Assembly (NCBI GenBank): GCA_964634005.1
Contig: CAZWKQ010000002.1
Location: 186,001-250,000, forward strand
DNA length: 64,000 nt
Origin: CAZWKQ01 sp964634005
Lineage (GTDB): Bacteria > Bacteroidota > Bacteroidia > Bacteroidales > JACABE01
Direction of reading: 5' to 3'
The notes below the pieces were generated by a model. That model was not told the DNA's origin. It searched no databases and saw nothing but the letters and a program-made list of their open reading frames with translations. Below, piece by piece: positions 34,081 to 42,766 of the stretch (positions within the stretch are counted from its first letter, which is position 1; every line of letters starts with the position of its first letter). The position numbers were made by a program, and so were the translations under genes.

Positions 34081-34177
34081 AGATTTTTTTACAATATCTA
34101 TTTTTCTTAGTATTAATCTAAATAAATGTTGTAAAAGTTAAATTGTTACCGCTACTTAACAATTTTTACACAAAAGT

Positions 34178-34211
34178 AAAAAAGCTATCTTATATAAAAG
34201 ATAGCTTTTTT
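34178..34211. terminator. Bidirectional intrinsic terminator
   Basis: Arms AAAAAAGCTATCTT and AAGATAGCTTTTTT (14 bases, perfect) enclose a 6-base loop. It lies between the RhuM-type gene and the convergent glycyl-tRNA synthetase gene. Confidence 0.93.
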
Positions 34212-34235
34212 AGTATATAGATTCGATGTATAAAA

Positions 34236-35762
34236 TCAGATATTTGTATTTAGCTTTTCGGAAACAATTTCGTAGATTTTGTTTATATCTACTCTTTCTT
34301 GAAGCATAGTATCTCGTTCTCTGATAGTTATTGTGTTGTCTTCTTTGGTTTGATTATCAATAGTTATACAATACGGAGTACCGATGGCATCTTGACGGCG
34401 GTAACGTCGTCCGATAGAATCTTTTTCTTCGTAATTGCACATGAAATTATATTTTAACTTTTCAAAAATCTCACGTGCTTTTTCAGGTAGTCCGTCTTTT
34501 GCAACCAATGGTAACACAGCCAATTTGTAAGGTGCTAATACAGGAGGAATTTTTAATACTACTCTTTCTGTTCCGTCTTCAAGTTTTTCTTCGTGGTATG
34601 CATAGCTCAATACGGCTAAAAATGTTCTGTCGAGACCTATTGATGTTTCGATAACATAAGGAACATAACTTTCGTTAAGTTCAGGGTCGAAGTATTGGAT
34701 TTTTTTGCCTGAATATTCCTGATGTGCTTTAAGGTCGAAATCGGTTCTTGAGTGAATTCCTTCAAGTTCTTTAAATCCGAATGGGAATTCAAATTCAATA
34801 TCAGTGGCGGCATTGGCATAATGTGCCAGTTTTTCATGATCGTGGTAACGATATTTTTTTTCGGGAATTCCTAATGAAAGATGCCATTTAATTCTTTCCT
34901 GTTTCCAGTATTCGAACCATTTCAATTCTTCACCCGGGCGAACGAAAAACTGCATTTCCATTTGTTCGAATTCACGCATGCGGAATATGAATTGTCTGGC
35001 AACAATTTCATTGCGGAATGCCTTGCCAATTTGAGCAATACCGAAAGGTATTTTCATGCGGCCAGTTTTCTGAACATTCAGAAAGTTGACAAAGATTCCC
35101 TGTGCAGTTTCGGGTCTGAGGTAAACATTTCCGGCATCTTCGCTTACCGAACCCATTTGAGTAGAAAACATCAAATTAAATTGTCTTACATCAGTCCAAT
35201 TTCTGCTGCCTGAAATAGGACAAACAATTCCCAATTCTTCAATCAAAGCTTTTATATCGGCAAAGTCACTTTTTTCTAATGAACTGTAAAAACGTTTATT
35301 TATACTTTCAATTTTTTGCTGATATTCTATTACTCTTTGATTTGTAGTTAGAAATTGTTCTTTATTAAAGTTATCTCCAAAGCGTTTTGATGCTTTTTCA
35401 ACTTCTTTGTCAATTTTATCCTGAATTTTTGCAACAAAGTCCTCGATGAGAACATCGGCACGATATCTTTTTTTAGAATCTTTATTATCGATAAGCGGAT
35501 CGTTGAATGCATCGACGTGTCCTGATGCTTTCCATATAGTGGGGTGCATAAAAATTGCGGAATCAATTCCGACAATATTTTCGTGGAATTGCACCATTGC
35601 TTTCCACCAGTAATTTTTAATGTTGTTTTTAAGTTCAACGCCGTTTTGGCCGTAATCATATACGGCTGCCATTCCGTCATAAATTTCGCTCGAAGGGAAT
35701 ATAAACCCGTATTCTTTTGAATGAGCTATAATCTTTTTGAATAATTCGTCACTGTTTGCCAT
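34236..35762 (-). CDS. glyQS: Glycine--tRNA ligase (single-chain, class II)
   Basis: A 508-residue alpha2-type GlyRS charging tRNA-Gly. The N-terminal FIFPSSEIYDG motif, LRPETAQGIFVNF (motif 2 region), FRMREFEQMEMQFF and the C-terminal ETSIGLDRTFLAVL (motif 3) are clear, followed by an anticodon-binding domain (LPLVAKDGL onward). This is the archaeal/eukaryote-like form used by Bacteroidota rather than the alpha2-beta2 enzyme. The start codon comes only three bases after a -7 promoter box, suggesting a leaderless or nearly leaderless transcript. Confidence 0.96.
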   Translation of the reverse strand: MANSDELFKKIIAHSKEYGFIFPSSEIYDGMAAVYDYGQNGVELKNNIKNYWWKAMVQFHENIVGIDSAIFMHPTIWKASGHVDAFNDPLIDNKDSKKRYRADVLIEDFVAKIQDKIDKEVEKASKRFGDNFNKEQFLTTNQRVIEYQQKIESINKRFYSSLEKSDFADIKALIEELGIVCPISGSRNWTDVRQFNLMFSTQMGSVSEDAGNVYLRPETAQGIFVNFLNVQKTGRMKIPFGIAQIGKAFRNEIVARQFIFRMREFEQMEMQFFVRPGEELKWFEYWKQERIKWHLSLGIPEKKYRYHDHEKLAHYANAATDIEFEFPFGFKELEGIHSRTDFDLKAHQEYSGKKIQYFDPELNESYVPYVIETSIGLDRTFLAVLSYAYHEEKLEDGTERVVLKIPPVLAPYKLAVLPLVAKDGLPEKAREIFEKLKYNFMCNYEEKDSIGRRYRRQDAIGTPYCITIDNQTKEDNTITIRERDTMLQERVDINKIYEIVSEKLNTNI

Positions 35763-35765
35763 AGT

Positions 35766-35774
35766 GCAAAAATA
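35766..35774 (-). promoter_or_regulatory. -7 box (TATTTTTGC) of glyQS
   Basis: An exact TAnnTTTGC match on the minus strand that ends only 3 bases before the glyQS start codon. If used, transcription would begin at or within the start codon. Confidence 0.45.
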
Positions 35775-35781
35775 AAAAAAA

Positions 35782-35854
35782 GTTTTGTCCTAAAACAATT
35801 TTGTATAATTAAGTCATTTTACCTACTTAACCTATTATTGATTTAGGACAAAAC
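35782..35854. repeat. 13-base inverted repeat with 47-base spacer
   Basis: GTTTTGTCCTAAA (35782-35794) and TTTAGGACAAAAC (35842-35854) are perfect complements. On the minus strand the second arm is followed by a T-run, so it might terminate the S46 peptidase transcript. The loop is large for a terminator. The arms could also be the remains of a small mobile element or a wide operator upstream of glyQS. Confidence 0.6.
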
Positions 35855-35888
35855 AATTGAATTTTAATTACTTTGTTTTATAAAAATA

Positions 35889-38054
35889 CTATTGAATAAT
35901 GTTCATTTCTTTTATTAGGTTCTGAGCATTGGCGTATTTATCGATAATGAAAAGCACATAACGAACGTCCATACAGATAGTTCTTTGTAAATCAGGTTCA
36001 AAGGCTATATCGCCGCTCATAGCCTCCCAATTGCCATCGAATGCAACTCCTATAAGGTGTCCTTCCGAATTAAGAACAGGGCTTCCGGAATTTCCTCCTG
36101 TAATGTCGTTATTAGTCAAGAAGCAAGTTACAATGTCGCCGTTTTCGGAGGCATATTTGCCAAAGTCTTTTTTATTGTACAATTCTTTTAATTTCTGAGG
36201 AACAATAAATTCGTCGTTTGTAGGATCTTCTTTTTCCATTACTCCTTTCAAATGAGTTTTGTAATCGTAGTGTACTGCATCGGCAGGATAATAATCGAGA
36301 ACTTTTCCGTAGGTCATTCTCATAGTGAAATTTGCATCGGGGTAGTATTTTTTGCTTGGTTGCATTTCGCGCAATGCAGCTAAAAATAACCGTTTTGCAT
36401 TATTCAATTTGGTAGTTGCTTCCTTTTGTTCGGAATTGATTTTTACAAAATTGTTGTAGATAGACATTGTAGTTTTATTAATCAAATCGTTTTTGAATCT
36501 TTTAGAATTAGGTTTTTCTAAAAACTTAATAAAACTTTCTTCAGAAGCAAAAATTGAAGTTTTGAATGCATCATCAGCAAACTTTTGTATATCGCCTTTG
36601 TACTTTTTATCGATAAATTCGAAAATATCGGGCAACATTTCTTTAGGCATATTGTTTCTATAAAGTTCGAGTCCGGCAGCAAATAATTTCTTTTCGGTCG
36701 GAGAATATGTGTCTTTGTAGAGTTCTTTTGCTGTTTCTTTATAAGTATCGTATGCTTCAGGCTTTGTGTTTTTATCTTCAATAAGAGATACAATGCCCAT
36801 AGTTTGCAGTGGCATAATAAGAGTTTTAGTACTCATAAGAATACCCTGAAATAACCATAAGTTAGTTTCTGATTTTTTAGCCATCAGCTGACTATAAGCA
36901 TTATTAATATCTTGAATGCAATTTCCGTATTTTTGTTTACGTATAGGATCTGAATCAATCCATGCTTGAAGTTCTTCTTCTAAAGCTTTTTTCTTATCAA
37001 AGACCTTTAATCTTTTCAAACCTCTGCTTTCGCCAATTTTATTTTTCCATACGTTTGCCAATTGAGCGTAAGTAGATGCATATTTAATTTTTACGGCAGG
37101 ATTAGCATCCATATCTTTTTTCATAACAGGAAGCAAAATATTTCCTGCTTCAATTATTGCAGGATTAGCTTGTTCTAGAGTGCTTGTAATACCGTAGGAA
37201 GTCATGTATCTTTCGGTAGAACCCGGATAACCCCATATCATAGCGTAATCGTCTTTTTTAATGCCTTTTATATTAAGAGGTAAAGAGTGTTTTGGAACTA
37301 AAGGAATATTATCTTTTGAGTATTTAGCAGGTTTACCGTCTTTGTCGGTATAAACTCTGAACATACTGAAATCGCCTGTATGACGCGGCCACATCCAGTT
37401 GTCGGTATCGCCGCCGAATTTCCCTATTGATGATGGAGGTGCGCCTACTAATCTTACATCTTCGAATACTTCGTAAACAAACATATAGTATTCGTTTCCA
37501 TCGAAGAAGCTTTTAATTTCAACCAAATATCTGTCTTTTTCGGAGGCTTCTTTTTTAAGCTTGTCCGATACTTTTTTAATGGCTGCTTTTCTGGCAGAAT
37601 CAGTCATAGTATCGTTTACGTTTGCAAGTACTTTTTGAGTAACATCTTCCATTCTTATCAAGAAAGTAGCCGTTAAACCTTCTATTGGAATTTCTTCACT
37701 TTTGTTGTAAGCCCAAAAACCATTTGTAAGATAATCGTTTTCTACTGTACTTTTCTTTTGAATGGCTTCGTAACCGCAATGGTGATTTGTTAACAATAAT
37801 CCTTCTTTTGAAATTACTTCTGCAGTGCAAAAACCTCCAAAATTTACAATTGCATCTTTTAAGCTTGAGTGATTTATGCTGTACAACTCTTCCGGAGTTA
37901 GTTTAAGCCCCATCTTTTGCATATCAATATAGTTTAGTCTATCGATAAACATTGGCAGCCACATCCCCTCATCAGGCGGATTTGCAGCATTAGAACGAAT
38001 TGCAAGGAAGTTGAAACCCGAAACAATGAATAGAATTAAAAACAGTTTTTTCAT
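35889..38054 (-). CDS. S46 family dipeptidyl-peptidase, DPP7-type
   Basis: A 721-residue secreted serine peptidase (signal peptide MKKLFLILFIVSGFNFLAI-). The chymotrypsin-like triad is suggested by TNHHCGY (His 91/92) and TGGNSGSPV (Ser 656). The residue 18 after the serine, which in the family decides specificity (Gly in DPP7, Arg in DPP11), is Gly here (AFDGNWE). A preference for hydrophobic rather than acidic P1 residues is therefore expected. These periplasmic enzymes release dipeptides for amino-acid fermentation, matching the catabolic genes elsewhere in the window. Length is typical for S46. Confidence 0.9.
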   Translation of the reverse strand: MKKLFLILFIVSGFNFLAIRSNAANPPDEGMWLPMFIDRLNYIDMQKMGLKLTPEELYSINHSSLKDAIVNFGGFCTAEVISKEGLLLTNHHCGYEAIQKKSTVENDYLTNGFWAYNKSEEIPIEGLTATFLIRMEDVTQKVLANVNDTMTDSARKAAIKKVSDKLKKEASEKDRYLVEIKSFFDGNEYYMFVYEVFEDVRLVGAPPSSIGKFGGDTDNWMWPRHTGDFSMFRVYTDKDGKPAKYSKDNIPLVPKHSLPLNIKGIKKDDYAMIWGYPGSTERYMTSYGITSTLEQANPAIIEAGNILLPVMKKDMDANPAVKIKYASTYAQLANVWKNKIGESRGLKRLKVFDKKKALEEELQAWIDSDPIRKQKYGNCIQDINNAYSQLMAKKSETNLWLFQGILMSTKTLIMPLQTMGIVSLIEDKNTKPEAYDTYKETAKELYKDTYSPTEKKLFAAGLELYRNNMPKEMLPDIFEFIDKKYKGDIQKFADDAFKTSIFASEESFIKFLEKPNSKRFKNDLINKTTMSIYNNFVKINSEQKEATTKLNNAKRLFLAALREMQPSKKYYPDANFTMRMTYGKVLDYYPADAVHYDYKTHLKGVMEKEDPTNDEFIVPQKLKELYNKKDFGKYASENGDIVTCFLTNNDITGGNSGSPVLNSEGHLIGVAFDGNWEAMSGDIAFEPDLQRTICMDVRYVLFIIDKYANAQNLIKEMNIIQ

Positions 38055-38090
38055 TTTTGTATTGTTTTTATTAATAATTTAAAATGTTTG

Positions 38091-38099
38091 CAAAAATAG
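38091..38099 (-). promoter_or_regulatory. -7 box (TATTTTTGC) of the S46 peptidase gene
   Basis: A TAnnTTTGC match on the minus strand, 36 bases before the start codon. Confidence 0.55.
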
Positions 38100-38148
38100 T
38101 TTAAATTGTGAAATACCAATATGAATACCAACTCTTTTCGATGAAGTT

Positions 38149-39147
38149 TTACTTTAGCCTGTCAGATAGTATTTTTATCTCGATATACGGAGATATGTTT
38201 TCATATAATATATTATAAACAGATTCAAGTATAGGAAGTTCGACTTTGTAGGTTTGATTAATAGTATGAATACATTTGGTTGCATAATAACCTTCGGCAA
38301 TCATCTTCATTTCGAGTTGAGCCGAGCGAACAGAATAACCGCTGCCTATCATTGTTCCGAAAGTTCTGTTGCGGCTGAACTGCGAGTAAGATGTTACAAT
38401 AAGGTCGCCAAGATAAACAGAATTTGACAGATTACGGTTTATGGGGTGAACTGTTTCGATAAACCTTTCAATTTCTTGTAATGCATTGGATATTAGTACG
38501 GCAATAAAGTTATCGCCGTATCCAAGCCCCTTGCATATTCCCGTGGCAATAGCATAAATGTTTTTCAATACTGCGGAGTATTCGGTGCCGTAAATATCGT
38601 CAGAAATACTTGTTTTTAGGTATCTGCACGATAATTTAGAAGAAATAAATTCGGCTGATTTTGTGTTTTGCGAAGCCACAGTAAGATAAGTAAGTTTTTC
38701 GAGAGCTATTTCTTCAGCGTGCGAAGGTCCGCTAATTATACATATTTTATTTAAAGGTACATCAAAAATGTTATTAAAATAATCAGCAATAATCATATTA
38801 TATTCAGGAACTATTCCTTTGATTGCCGAAAAAACAGATTTGTTTTTAAACAAGGTTTTATCAACATTCTGTAGTGCATCGTTTATAAAAGCAGCCGGAA
38901 TAACAAACAGAAGGTTGCCTACCTGAGTTATAATTTCTTTAATATCATTGCTGATTACAATTTTTTTTGTGTCAAATTTTATAGAGCTAAGATATAGCGG
39001 ATTATGTTGGAACTTTTCAATACTTTCTTTAATTTCCGGTTCCCTGACCCACCAATAAATTTTCTCGTTATTGTTTTGAAGAAGTTTGACTAATGCAGTT
39101 GCCCAGCTTCCGCCGCCAATTACGGCAATTTTATTATTCTTTTCCAT
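38149..39147 (-). CDS. gpsA: Glycerol-3-phosphate dehydrogenase (NAD(P)+)
   Basis: A 332-residue enzyme reducing dihydroxyacetone phosphate to sn-glycerol-3-phosphate for phospholipid synthesis. The N-terminal IAVIGGGSWATALVKLL nucleotide-binding motif, ISGPSHAEEIA, and the C-terminal GLGYGDNFIAVLISNALQEI and LGDLIVTSYSQFSRNRTFG (substrate/catalytic region) are family marks. A TTG start ten codons upstream falls inside the TACCTTTGC promoter box, so the ATG at 39147 is chosen. It stands alone between the S46 peptidase and the divergent methylmalonyl-CoA operon. Confidence 0.95.
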   Translation of the reverse strand: MEKNNKIAVIGGGSWATALVKLLQNNNEKIYWWVREPEIKESIEKFQHNPLYLSSIKFDTKKIVISNDIKEIITQVGNLLFVIPAAFINDALQNVDKTLFKNKSVFSAIKGIVPEYNMIIADYFNNIFDVPLNKICIISGPSHAEEIALEKLTYLTVASQNTKSAEFISSKLSCRYLKTSISDDIYGTEYSAVLKNIYAIATGICKGLGYGDNFIAVLISNALQEIERFIETVHPINRNLSNSVYLGDLIVTSYSQFSRNRTFGTMIGSGYSVRSAQLEMKMIAEGYYATKCIHTINQTYKVELPILESVYNILYENISPYIEIKILSDRLK

Positions 39148-39173
39148 CAAAATATCGTTCAACAATTCAAGAC

Positions 39174-39182
39174 GCAAAGGTA
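39174..39182 (-). promoter_or_regulatory. -7 box (TACCTTTGC) of gpsA
   Basis: An exact TAnnTTTGC match on the minus strand, 26 bases before the gpsA ATG. It fixes the start codon choice. Confidence 0.6.
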
Positions 39183-39261
39183 ATTATTTTAAATTAAATA
39201 TGTTTTTATAGAAATAGATTAAAATCGTAATATAAAATTTCGTGGTTTAAACAAAAACCTA

Positions 39262-39269
39262 TACTTTTG
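39262..39269 (+). promoter_or_regulatory. -7 box (TACTTTTG) of the methylmalonyl-CoA operon
   Basis: A TAnnTTTG match 39 bases before the epimerase start codon, overlapping the first bases of a CRP-type palindrome. Confidence 0.6.
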
Positions 39270-39284
39270 TGAAAAATTTCACAA
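39267..39284. promoter_or_regulatory. CRP-type palindrome overlapping the transcription start of the methylmalonyl-CoA operon
   Basis: TTGTGAAA-AA-TTTCACAA is a perfect 8-base inverted repeat and contains an exact TGTGA-N6-TCACA. It begins within the -7 box and covers the predicted transcription start, so a bound Crp/Fnr-type protein would be expected to repress. It shares half-sites with the 5582-5597 palindrome next to the Crp/Fnr gene. Confidence 0.65.
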
Positions 39285-39308
39285 TGTTCATAAATAAACA
39301 ATAAAAGT

Positions 39309-39719
39309 ATGAAACCATCACATATTGAGCATATTGGCATTGCAGTAAAAAATCTCGAAGAGTCAATTTCGTATTGGGAAAATGTATTCGGATTGAAATG
39401 TTACGCAATAGAAGAAGTAAAAGACCAGAAGGTCAGGACGGCTTTTTTTATGGTTGGACAAACAAAAATTGAGCTTTTGGAATCTACCGATCCCGAAGGG
39501 CCTATAGGAAAATTTATCGAGAAAAAAGGCGAAGGCATTCATCATATTGCATTCGCAGTAAATGATATCGAGAAAGTTTTGGCTGAGACTGAAAGCAAGG
39601 GAGTTCAGTTGATAGACAAAGCACCTCGCAAAGGTGCCGAGGGTTTGGATATTGCTTTTTTGCATCCAAAATCAACTTATGGGGTTTTGACAGAAATTTG
39701 TGAAAATAAAAATAAATAA
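39309..39719 (+). CDS. mce: Methylmalonyl-CoA epimerase
   Basis: A 136-residue VOC-superfamily enzyme interconverting (R)- and (S)-methylmalonyl-CoA. Metal ligands are in HIEHIGIAV (His), the central KIELLEST (Glu/Gln) and GIHHIAFAV (His), with a C-terminal glutamate in GVLTEICE. It is the first gene of an operon with the decarboxylase subunits, linking the succinyl-CoA mutase product to propionyl-CoA. The mutase genes are not in the window. It lies 14 bases before the carboxyltransferase gene. Confidence 0.95.
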   Translation: MKPSHIEHIGIAVKNLEESISYWENVFGLKCYAIEEVKDQKVRTAFFMVGQTKIELLESTDPEGPIGKFIEKKGEGIHHIAFAVNDIEKVLAETESKGVQLIDKAPRKGAEGLDIAFLHPKSTYGVLTEICENKNK

Positions 39720-39733
39720 AAAATCATTAAACA

Positions 39734-41293
39734 ATGGCAATTGAAGATAAAATCAAAGAATTGCTCGATAAGAGAGAATTAGCAAAAATGGGCGGGGGAC
39801 AAAAACGTATTGACTCCCAGCATAAGAAGGGTAAACTCACTGCTCGTGAACGTATTGATTTGCTTTTAGATGAAGGGAGCTTCGAAGAGTTTGACATGTT
39901 TGTTACACACAACTGTCATGATTTCGGGCTTGAAAAAGAATGTTACCTTTCCGATGGTGTTGTTACCGGTTATGGTACAATAGACGGACGATTGGTTTAT
40001 GTTTTTTCGCAGGATTTTACTGTTTTTGGCGGTTCATTATCAGAGTCTTATGCCCAGAAGATATGCAAATTAATGGATAAAGCGATGAAAATGGGGGCTC
40101 CTGTAATAGGAATTAATGATAGTGGAGGCGCCCGTATTCAGGAAGGTGTTAAGAGTTTGGGAGGATATGCCGAAATATTCCAAAGAAATATTCTGGCTTC
40201 GGGAGTTATTCCTCAAATTTCGGCTATTTTCGGTCCTTGTGCCGGAGGTGCTGTTTATTCTCCTGCTTTAACTGATTTTATCTTTATGACAAAGAAAAAC
40301 AGTTATATGTTTGTAACCGGTCCTAAAGTAGTAAAAACTGTTACAGGCGAAGTAGTTACAGAAGATGAACTTGGAGGTGCGTCAATACATGGCTCTAAAT
40401 CGGGGGTTACTCATTTTGTTACCGAAGACGAACAGGAAGGTATTCTTATGATTAGAAAGTTGCTGAGCTATTTACCTCAAAACAATCTCGAAGAGGCTCC
40501 TGTTGTTCCTTGCGATGATCCTATTGATCGACTTGAAGAGTCGTTGAACTATATTATCCCTGACAATCCTAACAAACCTTACGATGTTAAAGACGTAATA
40601 CATGCCATAGCCGACAATAACGAATTTATGGAAGTACACAGGAACTATGCTCCCAATATTGTTATAGGATATGCCAGATTCAACGGGGTATCTGTCGGTA
40701 TAGTTGCCAATCAGCCAAATTATCTTGCGGGTGTATTGGATATAAATGCATCACGTAAGGCAGGTCGTTTTGTAAGATTTTGCGATGCTTTTAATATTCC
40801 AATATTAACCTTGGTTGATGTTCCGGGATTTTTACCTGGTACTGCACAGGAATATGGCGGTATTATCACAAACGGTGCTAAGTTGCTTTATGCATACGGC
40901 GAAGCTACTGTTCCTAAAATTACCATTATTCTCAGAAAGGCTTATGGTGGTGCTTATGATGTTATGAGTTCAAAACATCTTAGAGGCGATATAAATTATG
41001 CTTGGCCAACTGCCGAAATTGCCGTTATGGGACCTAAAGGCGCCATAGAGGTATTGAAATCGAAACAGATTGCGGAAATTACCGATGAAGCCGAAAGAGA
41101 AGAATTTATTAAGAAAAGCGAACAGGAATATAAGGATAAATTTGCTAATCCTTATAATGCTGCCAAGTACGGCTATATCGACGATGTAATTGAACCAAGA
41201 AACACTCGTTTTAGAGTAATTAGGGCATTACAGTCATTAGCAACCAAAAAGGATGTTAATCCGCCCAAAAAGCATGATAATCTTCCTCTTTAA
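39734..41293 (+). CDS. mmdA: Methylmalonyl-CoA decarboxylase / propionyl-CoA carboxylase carboxyltransferase subunit
   Basis: A 519-residue acyl-CoA carboxyltransferase with N- and C-terminal crotonase-like halves. INDSGGARIQEGV, FGPCAGGAVYSPALTDF and VDVPGFLPGTAQEYGGIITNGAKLLYAY are the oxyanion-hole and CoA/biotin-binding signatures. Because biotin-carrier, OadG-like and OadB-like genes follow in the same operon and no biotin carboxylase does, decarboxylation coupled to Na+ export is more likely than ATP-driven carboxylation. Its length is typical. Confidence 0.93.
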   Translation: MAIEDKIKELLDKRELAKMGGGQKRIDSQHKKGKLTARERIDLLLDEGSFEEFDMFVTHNCHDFGLEKECYLSDGVVTGYGTIDGRLVYVFSQDFTVFGGSLSESYAQKICKLMDKAMKMGAPVIGINDSGGARIQEGVKSLGGYAEIFQRNILASGVIPQISAIFGPCAGGAVYSPALTDFIFMTKKNSYMFVTGPKVVKTVTGEVVTEDELGGASIHGSKSGVTHFVTEDEQEGILMIRKLLSYLPQNNLEEAPVVPCDDPIDRLEESLNYIIPDNPNKPYDVKDVIHAIADNNEFMEVHRNYAPNIVIGYARFNGVSVGIVANQPNYLAGVLDINASRKAGRFVRFCDAFNIPILTLVDVPGFLPGTAQEYGGIITNGAKLLYAYGEATVPKITIILRKAYGGAYDVMSSKHLRGDINYAWPTAEIAVMGPKGAIEVLKSKQIAEITDEAEREEFIKKSEQEYKDKFANPYNAAKYGYIDDVIEPRNTRFRVIRALQSLATKKDVNPPKKHDNLPL

Positions 41294-41320
41294 ACATTAA
41301 TTGTTAAATAATAATTGTTT

Positions 41321-42277
41321 ATGAATAATAATAAGATAAAAGGAATAAATGCTTTTTATGTATTTCTGATTGCTTTTTATTTGTTTTCTTGCAATTTGTA
41401 TGCTTCTGATAAGAAGTCGATGGATACTCTAAGCATAAAGAAATATATTGAAAGCAACATTTCAAAGCACAAACTCGACGAGATATCTTCGAACAACGTT
41501 GTTTTTGATGAAAGAAACAGTCTTTTTATTGCTTTAAATGAAACAAATGTATCGCTCGATATTATTGATAATTCAAATAAAGACTCAATAAAGTTAAAAA
41601 CAAGGATTGATTTGAAAGAATACGGAAATAAAGTTAAATCTTTTGCCGTTGGTTTTAATTTTATTGTTGTTTCTGTCGAAAATCAACCGTTGGCTGATAG
41701 TTCGAACATAATTTTCTTTAATAAAGAAGGCGTTTTTCTCAAGCAATTGAAAATTATTCCAAATGTAAATAAGATAGCATACGATGAAGCCGAAAATAAG
41801 ATCTACATTTCGCATCTTTCCCAGTTGGGACTTTCATTGACCACTATCGATTTGAAAGACAGCATACAGAATCTTTCGGCAGCGTCGGTAGAAACTATGA
41901 GCTTTGAAAAAGAGCAGGCCGGAGAGGTGTTTGTAAAAGTAGATCCCTCGGGTTTTGGAATGACTTTAATAGCAATGAGTGTGGTTTTTACTTCTTTGAT
42001 TTTTTTATACCTTGTTTTTAAAGCATTAGGAAGGTATAACATTAGAAAAAGCAAAAAGAAAAATCAACAAGCGACCAAAATTGAAGAAAAAGCAGTTGAA
42101 AACAATCATGAAGAAGCCCCCGGAGAAGTTTTTGCAGCAATAGCATGTGCATTACACTTGTATCAATCGCAATTGCATGATGAAGAAACTACCGTAATTA
42201 CTATAGAAAAAGTTGCAAGAACATATTCGCCATGGAGTTCGAAAATATACGGGCTGAGAAGAATGCCTAAGAATTAA
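41321..42277 (+). CDS. OadG/MmdD-type decarboxylase subunit with large N-terminal extracytoplasmic domain
   Basis: A 318-residue protein. Residues 1-30 form a signal or anchor sequence, and residues 35-205 form a beta-rich domain with repeating strand patterns (for example NSLFIALNETNVSLDII and NKIYISHLSQLGLSLTTIDL) reminiscent of propeller blades. A membrane helix follows at about 210-232 (GFGMTLIAMSVVFTSLIFLYLVF). The cytoplasmic tail ends in AAIACALHLYQ...YSPWSSKIYGLRR, the OadG C-terminal motif. Classical gamma/delta subunits are only about 80-130 residues, so the exported domain is an addition of unknown role. A TTG start two codons upstream is less likely. Confidence 0.8.
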   Translation: MNNNKIKGINAFYVFLIAFYLFSCNLYASDKKSMDTLSIKKYIESNISKHKLDEISSNNVVFDERNSLFIALNETNVSLDIIDNSNKDSIKLKTRIDLKEYGNKVKSFAVGFNFIVVSVENQPLADSSNIIFFNKEGVFLKQLKIIPNVNKIAYDEAENKIYISHLSQLGLSLTTIDLKDSIQNLSAASVETMSFEKEQAGEVFVKVDPSGFGMTLIAMSVVFTSLIFLYLVFKALGRYNIRKSKKKNQQATKIEEKAVENNHEEAPGEVFAAIACALHLYQSQLHDEETTVITIEKVARTYSPWSSKIYGLRRMPKN

Positions 42278-42318
42278 AAAAGATTTGTAAAACAGAATCG
42301 TTTAAAATCAATTATAAG

Positions 42319-42762
42319 ATGAAAAAATTTAAATTCACGATAAATGGTAATCAATATGAAGTAGATATACTTAATATTGAGGAAAATATAGCACAACTTG
42401 AGGTAAATGGTACGCCTTATGAAGTTCAGCTTGACAGAGAAATAAAAGCTACTAAGACGCCAAAGCTTATGAGAACAGCAGCAGTTCCGTCTACTGACTC
42501 GCATCCTTCGGTGGCAAAAACCAGCAGTCCGTCTGCTCCTAAAGGAGGCGGAAATATTAAATCGCCATTGCCGGGTGTTGTATTGGATGTTCATGTAAAA
42601 GAAGGCGACAGTGTAAAGATAGGTCAGAAGCTGCTTACTCTCGAAGCAATGAAAATGGAGAATAATATCGAATCGGATAAAGATGGAAGGGTAGTTTCGA
42701 TAAAAGCAAAAAAAGGTGATAACGTGATGGAAGGTGATATTTTAATTGTTATAGGAGATTAA
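42319..42762 (+). CDS. mmdC: Biotin carrier subunit of methylmalonyl-CoA decarboxylase
   Basis: A 147-residue biotinyl protein. Residues 1-45 are a small beta domain, 46-78 an Ala/Pro/Ser/Thr/Lys linker (shorter and less alanine-rich than in Veillonella or Propionigenium), and 80-147 the biotinyl domain with K112 in EAMKMEN. It carries CO2 from the carboxyltransferase to the membrane beta subunit. It is separated from the OadG-like gene by 41 bases and from the beta-subunit gene by 4. Confidence 0.93.
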   Translation: MKKFKFTINGNQYEVDILNIEENIAQLEVNGTPYEVQLDREIKATKTPKLMRTAAVPSTDSHPSVAKTSSPSAPKGGGNIKSPLPGVVLDVHVKEGDSVKIGQKLLTLEAMKMENNIESDKDGRVVSIKAKKGDNVMEGDILIVIGD

Positions 42763-42766
42763 TAAA

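Noticed and set aside
35763..35888. T-box riboswitch before glyQS
   Set aside because: No T-box specifier or antiterminator bulge (TGGNACCGCG-like) is visible, T-boxes are rare in this phylum, and the leader appears to be almost absent.
39148..39177. Upstream TTG start of gpsA
   Set aside because: It falls within the TACCTTTGC promoter box, and the family N-terminus fits the ATG at 39147.
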